64,000 bases of DNA, from positions 1 through 64,000 of the forward strand of contig WNNJ02001121.1 of NCBI GenBank assembly GCA_012934845.2, written 5' to 3'. The translations under genes and the position numbers were made by a program. Positions 11,326-22,185 of this stretch are shown here, piece by piece. The notes under the pieces are model-generated. The model did not search any database. It was not told the origin of the DNA and was given only the letters and a program-made list of their open reading frames with translations. This DNA is from Pomphorhynchus laevis. Taxonomy: Eukaryota; Acanthocephala; Palaeacanthocephala; Echinorhynchida; Pomphorhynchidae. The stretch's first letter is position 1. Each line of letters begins with the position of its first letter.

Positions 11326-13035
11326 AAAGCTTTATTATGATATACTAATGTATAAAGAACTTACTAAATTAAAGAATAACTATATAATAACAACTATTGA
11401 TAAAGCTAGTAATAACTTTGTCTTCATATGCAAAAAGCTTTATTATGATATACTAATGAAAAAGGTTAATTCTAATGATTTAAATGTAAATCTAACATAT
11501 GAACGTAGTGAGTTGAGTTTTGAAACAATTATTACAAGTCACTGTTCTATAATGAATAAAAAGGGTATAAAGGTTGAATCAGATAATAAAACTATACCTA
11601 TATTATATTGGAATCCAAAATTACATAAAAATTCAATAAAACCTAGGATTCATATGTAGTGCGTTTAAATGTACATTAAAACCACTTTCTGTCTATATGA
11701 ATAAAATACTTAAAGTAATTAAAGCACACTTTAAAAAATATCGCAAGGTAATCGAAATTAATACTGGTATAAAACACTATTTCAGTATTAATTCTACAAA
11801 AGAATTTTTAGAACAGACAAAAGGAATAAATTTTCAAAATATAAATGCATACGATTTTAGTACGCATTATACAAATCTAGATTTAGTAGATATTAAAGAA
11901 GCGTTAGTAAAATTAATTAATCTTATATTCGGAAAAGGATATACATATATATGTTATAATAATTAGACGCCTATCTAACAAAAATTAAACCATAAAATAA
12001 ATATAAATATATGGATAAAATTGAATTAATAGAATCCTTAAATATTTTGATAAATCAAAATTATTTAAAAGTAGGGACATCTATATTTAGACAAGTAAAA
12101 GGTGTTCCAATGGGTTGTAATATAAGCCCAATTATAGCTGACTTGTTTTAAAGTTTATAGAATATGAACTTGTTCATAACTGTGTAAAAACTAAGTCTAA
12201 ACAATATAAATATATGAAATATATGTTTCAATACATTGATGGTATATATATTTAATTCTAATAATTTTTATTCAATTAGTGAACAAATTTATCCAGAAAG
12301 CATTATTCTTAACAAAACAAATATGAATGATAAAGAAGTTGTATATCTAGATATGAACATTAAATTAACATTAACTAAAACTACTATTAATTTATATCGT
12401 AAAGATGACATATTTAAATTTACAAGAAACATATTTTTGCATGAGCATTCATGAATACCATATAATATAAAATATAATACATTAAATAATGAAATTTTAA
12501 GAATTGCAACAATATGTAATGATATTGGCTTTCTGCAAAATCATTTAAATAATTTAATAGATACATATTTTAAACTAGGTTACTATAAAAATAACATCAA
12601 GCAGAAAATAGTAAAATATATAAATCAACACAATAATATAAAGAACAAATTTAAACTCTTAATTGGCAAATTTTTATGGATGGATAATAAATAATATACT
12701 TTGTATTAGAATAAGATACAAGATAGTTTTATCAGAGAAAATACATCATTAGCATGTATTTGGCCCCGCTGCTATGTTGGGTAGAGGAGTTAGGGGCCGA
12801 AACCTGATAGCATAGCAGTTCCTCATGATGACCTCTAATTCTTATTCTGATACAACGTCTGTTATTTATTAGTCAATTCATAAAATGACGTTTATTTTAA
12901 ATTTAAATTTTTTTTTAACTTGATTTAAATTATAGAAAATCTATAAACAATTATTAATTTTATTATTTAATTATTAAATTTTGATTTAGCATTATTATGC
13001 TTTTGTTTAAATACGTAGACTCAGTTAGCTGATTT
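11326..13035 (+). mobile_element. Naiad-like PLE: RT plus 3' pLTR (broken)
   Basis: The plus strand carries the same RT as 45.1-46.8 kb. In order it has 'KLYYDILM', the 'NPKLHKNSIKPR' block (11294-11659), motif A region 'YDFSTHYTNLDL' (11697-11966), the Gly-rich motif B region near 12100, the region around motif C, and the C-terminal 'KYNTLNNEILRIATICNDIG' segment. The post-RT spacer and a full pLTR (12700-13035) follow, ending 'gtagactcagttagctg'. It has several breaks, and the amino-terminal endonuclease is absent from this copy. Confidence 0.85.
12757..12842 (+). promoter_or_regulatory. Conserved pseudoknot-capable block of the Naiad pLTR (reference copy)
   Basis: The segment contains CTGCTATG (12769-12776), then a GAGGA arm, TTAGGGG, GAAA (12799-12802), CATAGCAG (12811-12818), TTCCTC (12819-12824) and, after seven bases, CCTCTAAT (12832-12839). 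CTGCTATG pairs with CATAGCAG and GAGGA pairs with TCCTC in crossing order, an H-type pseudoknot. TTAGGGG can also pair with CCTCTAA. The function is inferred: a ribozyme, RT-binding or regulatory RNA. Confidence 0.45.
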
Positions 13036-13382
13036 GATTGTTTATAATATCACAAACTATACAATCTTTTCCGTTACATTTAAAAGATCTAAAATACGTT
13101 TACTCAACCAGATTTTCCAATTTGGTTGAGTACACGTAATGTTTGCTAAGTCATAATTTTTAACGGGCGACGTGTTGTATCGGTTGGGGGGGCTCAGATA
13201 CCCATGGATTTGAGGCCTTAACGCGTTGAAGACTATAACAGAAGTATGAAGTTATCTTATCTCTGACTGAATTAACTAACTATAATCTCTTTTTGACCTT
13301 TATGTATTTATTGTTGTATTTTTTAGTAAGAAAATCTTTATTTATTAATTTTTAACGTTGTTTTTTCGGTGTCGCCACCGAA
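13035..13382 (-). mobile_element. Naiad 5' end fragment, split by a LINE-C tail
   Basis: Bases 13035-13165 match, on the minus strand, the start of the GIY-YIG block and its leader ('cacaaactatacaatctt', 'ccaatttggttgagtaca'). The leader resumes at 13347-13382 with 'ttttttcggtgtcgccacc'. The 181 bp between are a separate insertion flanked by an 11-bp repeat. The next Naiad 5' block starts immediately after, so two 5' ends are in tandem. Confidence 0.75.
13166..13346 (+). mobile_element. LINE-C 3' tail insertion (5'-truncated)
   Basis: The insert begins 'ggcgacgtgttgtat', matches the 3' end of LINE-C at about 53470-53640, and ends 'aaaatctttatttatt'. It is flanked by 'aatttttaacg' on both sides (13155-13165 and 13347-13357), an 11-bp target-site duplication. 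That marks it as a retroposed copy made by target-primed reverse transcription. It landed in an existing Naiad fragment and is therefore younger than it. Confidence 0.8.
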
Positions 13383-13384
13383 AA

Positions 13385-13965
13385 ACTATATTTTCTAATG
13401 GATACATGGAATTAAGCGTTTAAATCCAAAAATCTTCTCTTTCTAATAGTTTTTCATTTAATATTGATATGTTTTCTTTGATAATATATTCTAAAATAAA
13501 TAATTTACAGTTTTTAATATCATGTCCTATTAATCTCATATGTTTATAAAATATAGTTTGACTATTATGCTGTATATTATATATGTGTTGCCTAAACCTA
13601 GTTTTTAACATTTGATATGTTTTTACTATATATTGCAATCCACATGTACATTGTATTAGATACACTACACCTGTGGAATTGCAGTTACAATTATTATTAA
13701 TATTTAATGAAAAACATTTTTTTGTCGTATTACTTACGATACAATTATTATTTATAACATCACAAACTGTACAATTTTTTCTGTTACATTTAAAAGATCT
13801 AAAATTAAAATCATGAGTACTTACGTATTTTTCCAATCTGGTTGAGTACATGTAACTTTTAAGTCATAATTTTTAACGTTGCTTTTTCGGTGTCGCCACC
13901 TCGTTTAGTTGACTCAGACTAAACTTACAACGGGCCATACAGCAGCATATGACAGGGGGCAGCCC
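13385..13965 (-). mobile_element. Naiad-like PLE: leader and GIY-YIG endonuclease block
   Basis: This is the best-preserved 5' part of the AT-rich PLE. In minus-strand order it has a short leader with the mini-palindrome 'ggtggcgacacc', then the endonuclease frame. Upstream, near 13920-13960, the leader shares 'gactcagactaaacttac' with the 11.15-kb copy, giving a common left boundary. No RT follows here; the fragment ends inside the linker. Confidence 0.8.
13420..13851 (-). CDS. GIY-YIG endonuclease domain of a Naiad-like PLE
   Basis: The open frame has 143 codons. A Zn-finger-like Cys cluster (CNRKNCTVC, about residues 22-30) is followed by the GIY-like strand 'GVVYLIQC' (about 62-69), the YIG-equivalent 'YIV', the catalytic Arg in 'TRFRQH' and a late Glu in 'LLERED'. 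Family members nick DNA to prime reverse transcription. The third Gly of YIG is Val here, which may impair it. The frame stops at the linker, so it is a domain-sized remnant rather than a complete protein. The start Met lies 20 residues before the Cys cluster. Confidence 0.75.
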   Translation of the reverse strand: MYSTRLEKYVSTHDFNFRSFKCNRKNCTVCDVINNNCIVSNTTKKCFSLNINNNCNCNSTGVVYLIQCTCGLQYIVKTYQMLKTRFRQHIYNIQHNSQTIFYKHMRLIGHDIKNCKLFILEYIIKENISILNEKLLEREDFWI

Positions 13966-14035
13966 TGCTTAAGGCGGTTGCAGGCTGGAACAAGATCTAT
14001 AATGATCTACCACCTTCACTCCACGCGCTACGCGA

Positions 14036-14101
14036 CCTGGCTATTGGCCAGGTAGCGAACTGGCTATTGGCCAGGTAGCGAACTGGCTATTGGCCAGGTC
14101 T
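14036..14101. repeat. 23-bp tandem repeat, about 3 copies
   Basis: The unit 'ctggctattggccaggtagc' plus three bases occurs three times, the last copy partial. The inner 'tggctattggcca' is itself palindromic. It lies just outside the Naiad 5' boundary in a GC-richer patch (13960-14110). Confidence 0.85.
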
Positions 14102-14589
14102 CTTAAAATGGTTTATGTAGACAAGACGCTTACAAGTTCACCGAAATAAAACAATATAAAAATCGTGACTGAAATACTACCTAGCCGTTAAATGTAGTGA
14201 GGTTAGGCTAGCAACGAAATTTAAGGGGGAAAAATTCCAAATGAGAGCCATAGAAATTAGACAGGAACGCATTCCAAAGTTCATCCGATGATGAATGTGT
14301 AGTGGGAACTGATTGTTTGAGCAAAGTGCTCTGGATGACGAATATTCAGCACCATGCAATTTTAGGTGAAGATACGGTGGGGATGATAAAGTAAACGAAA
14401 AGCGAGAACGCCAGAGTACTATAAAAATCGATTCTGTACATTGAAAAAAAAATGATTGATCATATCATAATTGAAATTATGATTAAATGGTAGAGCCTGT
14501 TGACACAATTTGGTCATCATTCAATCGAACTGTCTAGCTCTCTTGCGAAGTTAGCCTTTGTCGTTGCATCTCAAAAAGTACCAACTTTT

Positions 14590-15650
14590 TGTGTTAGATG
14601 CCCTAAATGTATGACATATTGTTACTCTTGACCAAAATGGTAAAATAATTCGACCTATAGGCATAGGATATGTTGCCAGAAGAATCATATGTAAGGCTAT
14701 TCTAGAGGTTATCAGAAACAATATCCGATATACTGCATGAACTGTACAATTATGCGCTTCTCAGCGAGCGGTATTGAGTTTGCACTTGATTGCGTAAGAA
14801 AATCATTCGCTGCAGGTGACGAAATGTGCTTCATGCCTGTTGACACCACAAATGAATTTAAAACAATTAACCGAAGGGTCGCCTTGCACAATATACGGTA
14901 TGTGTACCCACCTCTTGTTACTGTTCTACGTAATATGTGTACCGGCGATGCCCAGCTCACACTAGGTGAAGACATCCTTTGACCATCCGCGGAATTTACT
15001 TAGAGGATCCATGGGCAATAGCAACATTTGCAATGGCTTCATTGCCTTTGATTTCTTTAATCCAAAAACATGTACCAGTTATTCAATAACGATGGCATGC
15101 AGATGATGCAAATTTAATTAGTCGACAGAAAGATCTCGGTACAGTATAGAAGCTGCTAACAAGTGTGGGCACTCTGTATAGTTATCATGTTAAGCCCAAA
15201 AAACGTAGATACTTTTTCATGATGGAAAACAAGTGATCACCGATAAGTTCAGAGTTATAACGAAGAAATTGGATAGGATTAAAATATGGGGCGTGCTTAT
15301 CGATAAGCCATAGTTTATAAAAATCGCGCGTCCATCTATGGGCGGCGTTAGTGAATTTTTTGGTTGCAGTAGCGATGTTTATACCCATGTTGCATATGCT
15401 GGATTAACTAAATTAATACAGTTGAAATGGATACACTTTCTGAGGTAAGTTCCCGAAATTACCAACTTAATGTCTGACTTAAACGAGGCAATCCGCAACA
15501 AGTTTACCACAGTCATCTTAAAACAACAGCCTTCAGAAGAACTGTTCATCATAATGGCGTATCCTTTTATCCTTGGTGGAATTGGTATCATGATCGAGAG
15601 TAACTTGAATGAATTATTGCATGTACATATCTTTGTAGTGTTTTAATCGT
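14590..15650 (+). pseudogene. Reverse transcriptase of an unclassified retroelement (decayed)
   Basis: Plus-strand peptide blocks follow RT order. They are 'RPIGIGYVARRIICKAIL' (about 14660-14715), 'PVDTTNEFKTINRRVALHNI' (14838-14897), 'DPWAIATFAMASLPLI' (about 15007-15054), an 'HADDANLI' catalytic block (about 15095), 'GYHVKPKK'-like sequence (about 15185) and 'LNEAIRNKFTTVILKQQPSE' with 'YPFILGGIGI' (15480-15590). I recall similar 'RPIGIGE...ALHNI...GTTQGDPLAM' RTs from cnidarian and sponge genomes but cannot assign a clade. Several stops and frame changes are visible and neither ORF ends are clear. Confidence 0.6.
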
Positions 15651-16010
15651 ATCTTGCACATTTCACATCCCGGATTATTCTATAGTTAATCTTGCTTCCA
15701 GATCATGTGCTGGGCATGTGATTTTACAATGCATGTTTTTTATGCATAAGCCAATAGTTTTCCTTTTTCATCAAGGTCGTTAAAGATTTTACTCATATTC
15801 GTTTGATCGCATTGCTCTTTTCCAATGTTTCTTTGGAAAACACTAACTGGATCCCCTAATTTTCATTTGAAAATAGCCATACACATTTTTAGTGAATTTT
15901 CAAACACTTAAGAGGCACTTTCCCATAATAATATGATATCATATGATCATATATAATATCACATGGTCTTATAATTATATAATATAATATAAATATTATA
16001 TTTATATTAT
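15651..16010. other. No recognised feature
   Basis: The stretch is moderately AT-rich and ends in alternating AT tracts (15940-16010). No frame or repeat partner was found. Confidence 0.3.
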
Positions 16011-16014
16011 ATAA

Positions 16015-16350
16015 GATCGTTTCGTCATCGTCACTAATATCACTCCTTCCACATCTTTATCTACACAAGCACGTCTCGACAACGACGTTTCCGCTTTCAG
16101 ATCAATCATTTTGTCTCTTGTTCCTGCGGATGAGCCATCCTTTTTCAACGACATCTCTCCTGTCGCACTCATCCTCCTAAACAAATCTTCTCAATCTAAT
16201 CCTTATCAATCCCCTCTCATAAAAATTGTTTTCATGCATCGCACTCACGCGTCCTTTGTCCTCTCCCAACGATGTAAACCCATGTTCTCTTCAACCACTC
16301 GAATTTTTCCCGATCGCACTCCTTCCGGCATCGCTCAACTTTCTTGTATG
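16015..16350 (+). pseudogene. Possible ORF1 fragment of a LINE-A-like element
   Basis: The 88-codon frame at 16111-16377 and the open sequence before it have the C/T-rich composition of LINE-A coding DNA at 57-58 kb and are flanked by AT-only DNA. The peptide 'IFPDRTPSGIAQLSCM' resembles the 'DLTPxERAxL'-type end of ORF1 proteins in CR1/jockey LINEs, which bind element RNA. The match is short, so this is tentative. No RT follows. Confidence 0.35.
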
Positions 16351-16379
16351 ATATATTATATTATAATCATAATATAGTA

Positions 16380-17225
16380 ATCATATGTTATGTATAATAT
16401 AATCATATATTAAATTATAATTATATTGTGAGAAATATTATAGTAAAACACAACAGTAAGAAAATGAAAAATACGTTCATTGTTATCCAATCACACTATT
16501 AACTTCTGAGTTTGTAGATTTCGAAAAGACTTAAATTGAACATATAGTTATTTCGGAATATGCGAGTTATACGAACACGACTGCCCCAGTAAATACAATG
16601 TGATGAACGTTCGTGCACTGCGATGCGAATGCTACATAATTTATCGTGATAGACCGATTCTCCATGCTCTAATTTAGTCGATATCGGGTCTCAATTTTGT
16701 ATTCAGTGTTTGGCATTAATAATATTTCTGGATCAATCAACTTTGATTCGTTGCTGATCAATATGATACATAAAGACCTTGTTTTCTTTATCTTAATAGA
16801 TTTTCCTGAAACTCTATATAAACTTTGTACTTTTTAAGATATAAACTTCATACCAAGGCCAACTTGTTCCTGTATTTTATTCTTCAAATATTGCAATTAA
16901 ATAATTTATGAAATGTTTGATGATCTTAATACATCACAGGTTATTTCTTCTAAAATGAGAGTTATGTCACTTGCTCAGTCGTTGTTTTCTGTCTTGATAT
17001 ATCTCCCTGAAACTCTTCGCTTGGATTCAAATAGTATTGCCGTTGTTTTGTACCCGGAAAATCTGGTGTATTATCTGATAAAATAAATAGGACTAGAGTA
17101 TCTCTAATCTCTCTATAGTCATTTTGCGCGTACAATCAGCTAACAGTAAGCATAAGTAACTTAAATATTATAAAGTTCATTCGAGTGGTTCACTCGGTCC
17201 TTAAGGATCAACTTTTTCTAAACGA
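16380..17225. other. No recognised feature
   Basis: Composition is mixed, with many stops in all frames. No repeat partner, tRNA or retroelement motif was seen. A 65-codon frame at 17225-17422 just downstream also shows nothing recognisable. Confidence 0.3.
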
Positions 17226-17429
17226 TGATTTGTAGCATTTTATTGATACGTGGGCATGTCATTGTCCTCGTGATCGAGGTTCACAAAACATACTTTGAAC
17301 ACAAAGAGATGAAGACCGTATCAAATATGCTGATTATTGATCCTTTATTTTTTAATGGTGCGTGTTATGGGAGACGACATGGGTCATCAGACTGCGAGAT
17401 TTCCAGGAGGAAAGTGAATTAAAATAATC

Positions 17430-17575
17430 ATAAAAATGGATGAGTCAAAACATTTGAAAAATGACGCGTCAAAAACATTTGAAAAATGACGAGTCAAAAC
17501 ATCAAAAATAACGCGTCAAAAACATTTGAAAAATGACGAGTCAAAAAAAAATAAAAATGATGAGTCTAAAAACAT
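17430..17575. repeat. Minisatellite, unit about 29 bp
   Basis: 'aaaaatgacgmgtcaaaa' alternates with 'acatttg' about five times. Some units are shortened and the last two are degenerate. It lies directly 5' of the SINE at 17625. Confidence 0.8.
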
Positions 17576-17624
17576 CGCTAATCAGCTTTGCTGAAATTGA
17601 TTATTTTATTATACACGCGTGGGT

Positions 17625-17790
17625 ATAGGCCCCGGGTGGCCGAATGGTGGAGGCGTGTGCATTGCAAACTTTATGTACGGGGTTCCAACCTCGAGCATGC
17701 ACTCTCTATTGACTTCTCTGTAAGCACACGTCAAAGCCACAAGATCGCGTTGTCGATCTTCATTATTATTTTATTTTATTTTAATCGAAT
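17625..17790 (+). mobile_element. tRNA-headed SINE (candidate)
   Basis: It begins 'ggccccgggtggccgaat'. A Box A-like element (TGGCCGAATGGTGG, 17637-17650) and a Box B-like element (GGTTCCAACC, 17681-17690) are 44 bp apart, as in tRNA genes transcribed by RNA polymerase III. The D-arm resembles Leu or Ser tRNA ('GGCCGAATGG'), but I find no good cloverleaf, so it is a SINE head rather than a working tRNA gene. The 3' part ends in an 'attattttatttt'-type tail. Confidence 0.55.
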
Positions 17791-18320
17791 CTTAGTAATC
17801 TCCACAATTTTTAATTTTTACCTATTTTATTAGATCGAAATGATAATAATTTAATGAAAACAGTAATTACCCTGAATCGCAATTCAACAAAATATCTTAA
17901 ACCCATTATGTAGTTACCTATTTTATTTCGAAATTTTTGAAGTTTATAAATTGAAAGATATGAAATAAATCGATATTTCAAAAGATACATTTTCAAAAGA
18001 TATAACTGCATACATTTATTATTATTTTATTTTGTTTAAACATAGTTTATAAAACACCAATATGGACCGTGATTTTATATTGTGTTATTAGATAAACGTG
18101 TAAATTTTATAAATTTATAAATTTTTTTGTAAATTTTATAAATTTTATTTTACATTTTATATTGTAAACGCAGCGAACTTTTTTGTATTTACTAAATATA
18201 ATAAAAATTTTAAAGAGTTATATAATTAAAAATAATTTGCAACAAAATTATTAAATTATAATCTAAAATAATTTAATTTTCTCAGTTAATAAGTGAATTT
18301 AGTCTTACATTTCATTTGCT

Positions 18321-18368
18321 GTTTTGAATTAACGTGCTATAGCGCAGCATAGCACGTTAATTCAAAAC
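18321..18368. repeat. Perfect 20-bp hairpin
   Basis: 'gttttgaattaacgtgctat' is followed by an 8-base loop and its exact complement. A second hairpin lies 54 bp on. The pair may mark the end of a small inverted-repeat element; no coding sequence is linked to it. Confidence 0.75.
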
Positions 18369-18422
18369 GCACATTAATATACTTAGCACGTTACATACAT
18401 GCATATCGCTACATAGCTCATT

Positions 18423-18458
18423 AATATACTTTTGTTATTGAAATAACAAAAGTATATT
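18423..18458. repeat. 16-bp hairpin
   Basis: 'aatatacttttgttat' pairs with 'ataacaaaagtatatt' across a very short loop. The word 'attaatatac' also occurs at about 18371, between the two hairpins. Confidence 0.7.
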
Positions 18459-18469
18459 GAATGTCAATG

Positions 18470-19890
18470 GCCTTCGCAACTTTGTATTCAAGAGGATCTT
18501 AATCCTTGACCCTCTACAAGGCGATATGCTAATATATTGTATACATAAAAAAGATAGCGAAAGTGTGTTTTAACGCTTTTTAAAACTTACTTTAAAATAT
18601 TAGTATATTCAAATGAATTAAATATTGATATTTGTTAATTAGCTTAAATATATATGAGACCTTGCTCACAAGACAATCTGTACGACAATTATAATAAATG
18701 ATAATTGTGTGTCTATTTTACAAAGTAAACGAACAATTAAAATATTTTTACTCAATTTCAAAAATATTTGAGATATTTTAAATAATGAGAAAATTTTATA
18801 AAATTTTTAATATTAAAAACGAATTCACCAATTCAACGAGTAGTCATCAACAATTTCATATTACAGTATTTTAATAATGACAACTGATCATATTTTGTAA
18901 ATATTCTAGAATTTATTAATGGTGGGGAATCTTTGAAATGAATAAATGCAGAATTTTAGTATATATTTAAATATTATATATATTTATATAATATATATAT
19001 TATATTATATATATTTAGTATATATTATATATTAAAATACTGTAATAATTAAAATTAAATATTTGAAATGCTTTTATTTTTGTAAATTTTAATGACATAC
19101 CCAATTTACAGCAATTACTGATGGTGCTACCAAGTAACTCAGTTGCACTGCTGTACGCAATGTAGGCAGAACAGAGCTTCGGCAAATTTCACCAGTAAAA
19201 CTACTGTTTTAAATAGCATACAACTTCTACACAGCAAAACCATCAAAAAAATTTATAGAAAAATTCACAAAAATAAATCAGCTGATATTCGTACATTGCT
19301 TTTTATGTCTGTATAGTTATATGCAGATCTCTAATTATTTTAAGAATATCTTCAAAAAGTTGCTTTCGATCAAATTGGCTATTTTGTGGAATTTTTTGTA
19401 AGAATACGAGAATGGTTCGTAAAAAATGCATTGGTGTTTGCTGTTTAACAAACAACATTTGAAGTTTGGAATATGCTAAGTTAGCTTCATTACATAAATT
19501 TAAGATATCTTGAAAAATTTACTTATAAGAATTATCTCTTTCAGAATTGATTTTTAACTATCAATATACAATGGGTTTTAAACTATATCTTTCAGAAATG
19601 GTTTTAAACTATATTTTTCTATATTTTCAGATTTTTTTGAATTGAAAAGTTTTTAAGTTAGATTTAAACAAAAAGTTTCGAATATCAACAAAATCTAAAT
19701 CATTAAATAATTAGCACATAAAATGATGTGTAAAAATATCTATTTTTAAATAAGAATTAAATTACGTATTCAATCCTAATGGATCCTTTAAAATTGGGGT
19801 GGAATATGCTATGTATTTAAGATTGAATTTCCTATTTTATCCAAGATTTAGCTTATATAAATGCTACGTCTAATAATGATTAACATTATT
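18470..19890. other. No recognised gene; AT-rich
   Basis: A palindromic AT tract spans 18955-19040. The 19050-19890 portion is less extreme but has stops in all frames and no motif I recognise. Confidence 0.3.
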
Positions 19891-19894
19891 TTTG

Positions 19895-20880
19895 AAAAGA
19901 GATATGTTATAATAATTATAACGCCTATCTAACAAAAATTAAACCATCAAGTAAATATAAATATATGGATAAACTTGAATTAGTAGAATCCTTAAATATT
20001 TTGATAAATCAAAATTATTTAAAAGTAGGGACATCTATATTTAGACAAGTAAAATGTGTTCCAATTATAGGTAAAAGTAGCCCGATTATAGCTGACTTAT
20101 TTTTAAGCTTCTTAGAATATGAATTTGTTCATAACTGTTAATAATAAATCTATATTATATAAAGATATGAAATATATGTTTCGATATATTGATGATATAT
20201 GTGTATTTAATTCTAATAATTTTTATTCAATTAGTGAACACATTTATCCAGAAAGCCTTATTCTTAACAAAACCAATATTAATGATAAAGAAGGTGTATA
20301 TCTAGATATGAACATTAAATTAACATTAACTAAAACTACTATTAATTTATATCGTAAAGATGACATATTTAAATTTACAAGAAACATATTTTTGCATGAG
20401 CATTCATGCATATCATATAATATAAAATATAATACATTAAATAATGAAATTTTAAGAATTGCAACAATATGTAATGATATTGGCTTTCTTCAAAATCATT
20501 TAAATAATTTAATAGATACATATTTTAAACTAGGTTACTATAAAAATAACATCAAGCAGAAAATAGTAAAATATATAAATCAACACAATAATATAAAGAA
20601 TAAATTAAAACTCTTAAATGGCAAATTTTTATGGATGGATAATAAATAATATACTTTGTATTAGAATAAGATACAAGATAGTTTTATTAGAGAAAATATA
20701 TCATTAGCATTAATCAGAATAAATACGTCCTTTTAGCATGTATTTGGCCCCGCTGCTATGTTGGGTAGAGGAGTTAGAGGTTGAAACCTGATAGCATAGC
20801 AGTTCCTCATGATGACCTCTAATTCTTATTCTGATACAACGTCTGTTGTATCAGAATAAGAATAAAAATGACTTTATATT
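19895..20880 (+). mobile_element. Naiad-like PLE: C-terminal RT and 3' pLTR (broken)
   Basis: A 5'-truncated copy starts near 'atatgttataataattat'. The 176-codon frame at 20119-20649 runs without a stop from before the catalytic motif ('RYIDDICVF') through 'KYNTLNNEILRIATICNDIG' to the natural end of the RT. The spacer and a pLTR follow, with 'ccccgctgctatgttgggt' and 'catagcagttcctcatgat'. Part of the pLTR tail is missing. The motif B region just upstream is altered. It is a dead copy with a few breaks. Confidence 0.85.
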
Positions 20881-21109
20881 AAATTTATTTACTTATTCTG
20901 TTTCATTTGTTTGCACAAATGAAAACAAATGAAAACACACCACTATCACTAGAAGGTTTCAGACAATTGAACCGAAAAGGCAAAAATGGCGTCAACTTTC
21001 ATAATAACATTTAGTTGTATAGTTGTATTAGTTTTTTTAAAGATCAGCTAACTGAATCTACGTATTTTATACGTTTAATCAGTTATTTTTTATAACTGAT
21101 TTTATTTAA

Positions 21110-22185
21110 TCTGTTATTTTGTATAAATAAAAAATAAAGAAATAAATTGTGTTTATTACATTATTATCACGATTTAAAATTAATATTATTATATATATCG
21201 TTGAGAATTGCTTTCGGGTCAAAAGTAACTATTTTATTGCGAACCATCCCCGAGAATACAATAAGAACTTTATTTGATATTTCGACTGTACTTAGCAGTC
21301 CTTTTCAATTGTAAGTAACTTTAATCAACAACTTATTGTTGATTAAAGTTGACTTATTGTTGACTTAGTTATTAATATATATAATAGCTAACTCAGCCTT
21401 TAATCTGATTAACTTCTGCATTTTAAAAAACAAATAATTAAATAATAATGAATTATTATATTATTTTATTATGAAGTATATATCAGGTCAGCTAACTAAT
21501 TCCACGTATTTTAAACTATATATAAATAAAAAAAGTGCTAAAATAAAATAATTAATTAAATAATAAATAGTTAAATAATTATAAATAATTAATAATTATA
21601 TTAGATTTTGTATAATTAACATTTATAAAGTTAAAATTTAAATTTGGAATTAAAAAATTCAATTTTTGTGAATCGACTAATAAAAGTTATATGGTGTATC
21701 AGAATAAAGATTAAAATTCATCAGAGGAACTGCTATGTTTTTATATTTCGGCTTCTATTCGACGATTCAACATAGCAGAGGTGCCAAATACATGCGAATG
21801 ACGTATTTCCTTTGATATAATGTGACAAAGTAAATAAAATAAATAAACTAAATAAATTATTTGTCGAAATAAGCAAACTTGTTTATTTTGACAAAAACAC
21901 AAGTTCCATTATGAACTAATTCCTTTTAAAGTTAATCAATTGCAATAATTATAGATATTTCAATTTAAAATTTTTTTTACAAAATATGTAGCTTCAGTTA
22001 AGCGGTACAATTATTAGAAATGTGATCTGTAAAGAACTTTGTTTAATTTAAACAATAAAATATTCACAGATATCATTAACCTTCGTTTTAAATTCTCGGT
22101 TCAAAAATTCTAGGTTATATATAAGATATATTTCAAAATTAATTCCAAACGAATAAAAATCATAAATCAAACCATCGATTCTTAG
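21110..22185 (+). repeat. 1-kb dispersed block with filled insertion site
   Basis: It is nearly identical to 35.03-36.0 kb and, inverted, to 6.6-7.5 kb. It contains an inverted diverged pLTR (21490-21830) and, at 21205-21390, an extra roughly 195-bp segment ('gagaattgctttcgggtc' to 'ttgacttagttattaa') that the 7.4-kb copy lacks. The whole block looks like part of a larger repeat, itself built from PLE terminal pieces. Confidence 0.8.
21272..21312 (-). ncRNA. Degenerate hammerhead-like motif
   Basis: On the minus strand TTGAAAA precedes a 5-bp stem II (GACTG with CAGTC, loop ctaagta), then GAAATATC. Order and the self-complementary AUAU before the H position match the PLE hammerhead layout, but the CUGANGA box is changed, so activity is unlikely. 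The same motif occurs at 35149-35189. Confidence 0.4.

Noticed and set aside
12757-12842. Canonical hammerhead in the Naiad pLTR (CTGATGA and GAAA boxes)
   Set aside because: The boxes are in the order GAAA then CTGATGA with only a few bases left for stem I, so no standard hammerhead topology fits; kept only as a pseudoknot candidate.
17625-17700. Functional tRNA gene
   Set aside because: Box A and Box B are good, but acceptor and anticodon stems do not close into a cloverleaf; a SINE head fits better.
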